Shown piece by piece: positions 12,862-14,947 of a DNA stretch of 14,947 nucleotides; within the stretch, counting starts at the first letter, position 1, and the number at the start of each line of letters is the position of its first letter. A model generated the notes under the pieces. It searched no databases. It was not told where the DNA came from and saw nothing but the letters and a program-made list of their open reading frames with translations. The stretch comes from Rheinheimera sp. GTDB lineage: Bacteria; Pseudomonadota; Gammaproteobacteria; Enterobacterales; Alteromonadaceae. The translations under genes were made by a program, and so were the position numbers. Location: the NCBI GenBank assembly GCA_003482455.1, contig DMYW01000059.1:65568-80514 (forward strand). Reading direction: 5' to 3'.

Positions 12862-14265
12862 ATGGCGAGCGTAACGTCAGCAGGTGTTGGTTCTGGTTTA
12901 GACCTTGAGTCTATTATCAAAGCGACTCTGAGTGCAGAAAACGCCCCAAAACTGGCCGCGTTGACCAAACGGAAGAGCGATCTTCAGGTCAACTTGTCTG
13001 GAATTGGAATTGTTAAATCTGCCATGTCAGCGTTTCAGACAGCGACGGACACGTTAACCAAATCATCAAACTTTGGTGGACGCTCCGTAACTATCGCGCA
13101 ACCCTCAGACACCACCTATTTCTCTGCCACCGCCTCAGCTTCGGCGGCGACAGGGAAATTTAATATGCAAGTCACCAGTCTGGCGCAAGGCAGTCGAGCC
13201 GTCAGTACCGCAGGTGCGTTTGCAAGCAGTGATGCAGTAGTTTCTGCATCTGGCGGTAACCTAACCTTTGCCGCTGGCACTAAAAACTTCTCTTTAAACG
13301 TGGCTGCTGGCACGACGCTCACGCAATTGCGTGACGCTATTAACAGCAGCACAAGCAACTTTGGTTTGTCCGCATCGATCATCAACACTGGTGGCTCGGG
13401 TGGGGAATCACGGTTGGTGTTGACCTCGAATGTCACAGGTGCAGGCAATGACCTTACCGTTACTGGTGATAGTGCAGAGTTTGACAACGTTGCGACGACT
13501 AAATTTGGCGGTGGCACTGGTGGCATGACCATCGATACGGCCGACCAAGCAAAAGACGCTGAAATTTATATTGATGGCATCAAAGCCACCAGCAGCACTA
13601 ATACCTTCACCAGCGCCATCCAGGATATGGAAATTACTGTATCCAAATTGACCACGTCTGGTACTTCGATTGCGATGACAGTCGGCACTGACAAAGCGGC
13701 CGTGAAAAAGAACATCGAATCCTTTGTGAAAAGTTTTAATGACGTGATTGGTGTAATCAACGAACAATATGCGTCAACTGGCGCATTGGCAGGTGATGGC
13801 ACCATTCGTAGTATGAAGAGCACTATGCTACGGATGCTCAGCACTGAAGTGCCCAGTGGCACTAATTTAAAATCTTTGTTCGATTTGGGCCTGAAAATGG
13901 ACAAGGATGGCATCTTGAGTTGGGATTCGACCGCCGTAAATACGCTAGACGAAGCTCTGACCAATTCTTTCAGTGAACTCGGAAACTTTTTTTCAAATTC
14001 TAGCGATGGAATCGCTAATAAATTTAAAACACTGGCCGATACATATGTAGCAAGCGACGGTGTTTTAACAAAAACGACAGATTCTCTGAATGAGCGCCTG
14101 AAACAAGTTGAGAAAGACACCTCTGACCATGCCTATCGGATGGAACAGTTTGAAAAACGTTTGCGCGAGCAGTACACCCAGTTAGACGTTGTACTGGCAA
14201 AAATGAAATCTAACGGTAGTTATCTGCTAAGCCAATTAGGCGCGTTAACGAGTTCGAAAAGTTAA
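12862..14265 (+). CDS. fliD: Flagellar filament cap protein FliD (HAP2)
   Basis: The 467-residue protein is close to the E. coli length (468). The N-terminal FliD domain includes VGSGLDLESIIKATLSAENAP (about residues 9-29) and LSGIGIVKSAMSAFQTATDTL. The middle has AKDAEIYIDGIKATSSTNTF, typical of the conserved FliD core. The C-terminal part (about residues 390-460) is a coiled coil with LNERLKQVEKD, RMEQFEKRLREQYTQLDVVLAKM and a final SYLLSQLGAL. FliD forms the cap at the filament tip and guides flagellin subunits into place. It follows flaG by 11 bases, with AGAGGTGG before ATG 12862, and is followed by fliS after 37 bases. Confidence 0.96.
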   Translation: MASVTSAGVGSGLDLESIIKATLSAENAPKLAALTKRKSDLQVNLSGIGIVKSAMSAFQTATDTLTKSSNFGGRSVTIAQPSDTTYFSATASASAATGKFNMQVTSLAQGSRAVSTAGAFASSDAVVSASGGNLTFAAGTKNFSLNVAAGTTLTQLRDAINSSTSNFGLSASIINTGGSGGESRLVLTSNVTGAGNDLTVTGDSAEFDNVATTKFGGGTGGMTIDTADQAKDAEIYIDGIKATSSTNTFTSAIQDMEITVSKLTTSGTSIAMTVGTDKAAVKKNIESFVKSFNDVIGVINEQYASTGALAGDGTIRSMKSTMLRMLSTEVPSGTNLKSLFDLGLKMDKDGILSWDSTAVNTLDEALTNSFSELGNFFSNSSDGIANKFKTLADTYVASDGVLTKTTDSLNERLKQVEKDTSDHAYRMEQFEKRLREQYTQLDVVLAKMKSNGSYLLSQLGALTSSKS

Positions 14266-14302
14266 CAGATAACAGACCGCATAACGAAGAAGGTGTTGAT
14301 CT

Positions 14303-14722
14303 ATGTACAATCCACGCATGAATGCATACGGCAAAGATAGTTTACGTTCTGAGCTTTCAGCTGCCGATCCACACCGTATCATCCAAATGTTAATGCAAGG
14401 TGCGCTTGACCGCCTTGCTAAAGCCAAAGGCCAAATTGAACGTCGCGACCTGGCTGGCAAGTCTGAAACTATCACGCGAGCGAGCGCTATCATCATGTCG
14501 CTGTCGGCCAGTTTAGATATGGATGTTGGTGGTGAAGTTGCGCAAAATTTAGCGTCGCTGTACGACTACATGAATAACCGCTTGCAAGATGCTAACGTCA
14601 CGTTAGACACCAAAGCAATTGATGAAGTCAGCTTCTTGTTGTCCGAAATTAAGGAAGCTTGGGATCAAATTCGGCCAGTTGCGCTGAGCAATGATGCAGA
14701 ACCACTGCGTATTGGTGCGTAA
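14303..14722 (+). CDS. fliS: Flagellin export chaperone FliS
   Basis: The product has 139 residues, near the usual 130-140. It opens with MYNPRMNAYGKDSL, contains PHRIIQMLMQGALDRLAKAKGQIERRD and ends the helical bundle with LASLYDYMNNRLQDANV and VSFLLSEIKEAWDQI, all FliS signatures. FliS binds the C-terminal helices of newly made flagellin in the cytoplasm, prevents early polymerisation and delivers it to the export gate. With four flagellin genes upstream it presumably serves them all, since their C-terminal helices are nearly identical. A GAAGAAGGTG site precedes ATG 14303. The next gene starts two bases after its stop. Confidence 0.95.
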   Translation: MYNPRMNAYGKDSLRSELSAADPHRIIQMLMQGALDRLAKAKGQIERRDLAGKSETITRASAIIMSLSASLDMDVGGEVAQNLASLYDYMNNRLQDANVTLDTKAIDEVSFLLSEIKEAWDQIRPVALSNDAEPLRIGA

Positions 14723-14724
14723 TC

Positions 14725-14947
14725 ATGCCAAGCCTGGTGGAGCGATTGGACGCTATCGCAGCATTTGAGCGTCCCATGCAACATGCCATTGAAGCCGAAG
14801 ATTTTGAACGCTTCAACGATTTGTTGGATGATCGGCAGCTACTGTTGATGTCGTTAAGCGATAGCAGCCTTTCCGAACAAGACAAAAATAAACTAATCCT
14901 GTTTTATCAAAGCCTTCTGTCGACTGAGCAGCGCTGGACAGCTCACC
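14725..14947 (+). CDS. FliT-like flagellar chaperone, 5' part
   Basis: An open frame starts at ATG 14725, two bases after the fliS stop, and runs off the window end (74 codons visible). The peptide (MPSLVERLDAIAAFERPMQHAIEAEDFERFNDLL...) is charged and entirely helix-forming, with no signal or membrane segment. Position directly after fliS and small-helical character suit FliT, the FliD export chaperone (about 121 residues in E. coli). FliT proteins are poorly conserved, and I do not recognise a decisive motif, so this rests mainly on gene order. The ribosome site is weak (TTGGTGCG inside fliS), suggesting translational coupling. Confidence 0.6.
   Translation, partial: MPSLVERLDAIAAFERPMQHAIEAEDFERFNDLLDDRQLLLMSLSDSSLSEQDKNKLILFYQSLLSTEQRWTAH

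Noticed and set aside
13566..14120. Antisense frame of 184 codons opposite fliD
   Set aside because: Opposite a conserved CDS, with no start signal or recognisable protein family.
1..14947. CRISPR array, insertion sequence, tRNA or prophage genes
   Set aside because: No regularly spaced repeats, transposase frames, terminal inverted repeats or cloverleaf sequences were seen; the window is entirely flagellar.

Overview
The window is a late-assembly section of a polar-type flagellar gene cluster from a gammaproteobacterium. Every recognisable gene lies on the + strand. Gene order (flgFGHIJKL, tandem flagellin genes, flaG, fliD, fliS, fliT-like), short flagellins of 305-306 residues, an outer-membrane L-ring lipoprotein and FliA (sigma-28) type promoters all fit an Alteromonadales-like bacterium. 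The protein sequences look most like Rheinheimera/Alishewanella relatives, but that genus-level guess is from memory and unverified.

Region 1 (1-7667) is one tightly packed operon segment. It holds the 3' end of flgF and complete flgG (distal rod), flgH (L-ring lipoprotein), flgI (P-ring), flgJ (rod cap and peptidoglycan hydrolase), flgK and flgL (hook-filament junction). Gaps are 0-23 bases and Shine-Dalgarno sites are strong. A perfect 11-bp hairpin terminator follows flgL. A nearly consensus sigma-28 promoter starts on the flgL stop codon and ends at the first base of that terminator stem.

Region 2 (7724-12355) holds four complete flagellin genes in tandem. Genes 1, 3 and 4 each have a FliA-type promoter preceded by A-tracts. 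Gene 2 has no FliA box, a weak sigma-54-like element, and clearly different codon use. Products 1 and 3 differ at only 7 of 306 residues although their DNA has diverged at many synonymous sites. The spacers contain terminators and four copies of a short GTTCGGGAC element that can fold with an invariant TCGGG loop; these are not explained by any gene.

Region 3 (12422-14947) holds flaG, fliD (filament cap), fliS (flagellin chaperone) and the start of a fliT-like gene cut by the window end. A long hairpin without a T-tract separates them from flagellin gene 4, and no separate promoter was seen, so they may depend on read-through.

Together the genes build the flagellum outward: rod (FlgF, FlgG), rings (FlgH, FlgI), wall opening (FlgJ), junction (FlgK, FlgL), filament (four flagellins), cap (FliD), with FliS and FliT as export chaperones and FlaG as a filament-associated factor.
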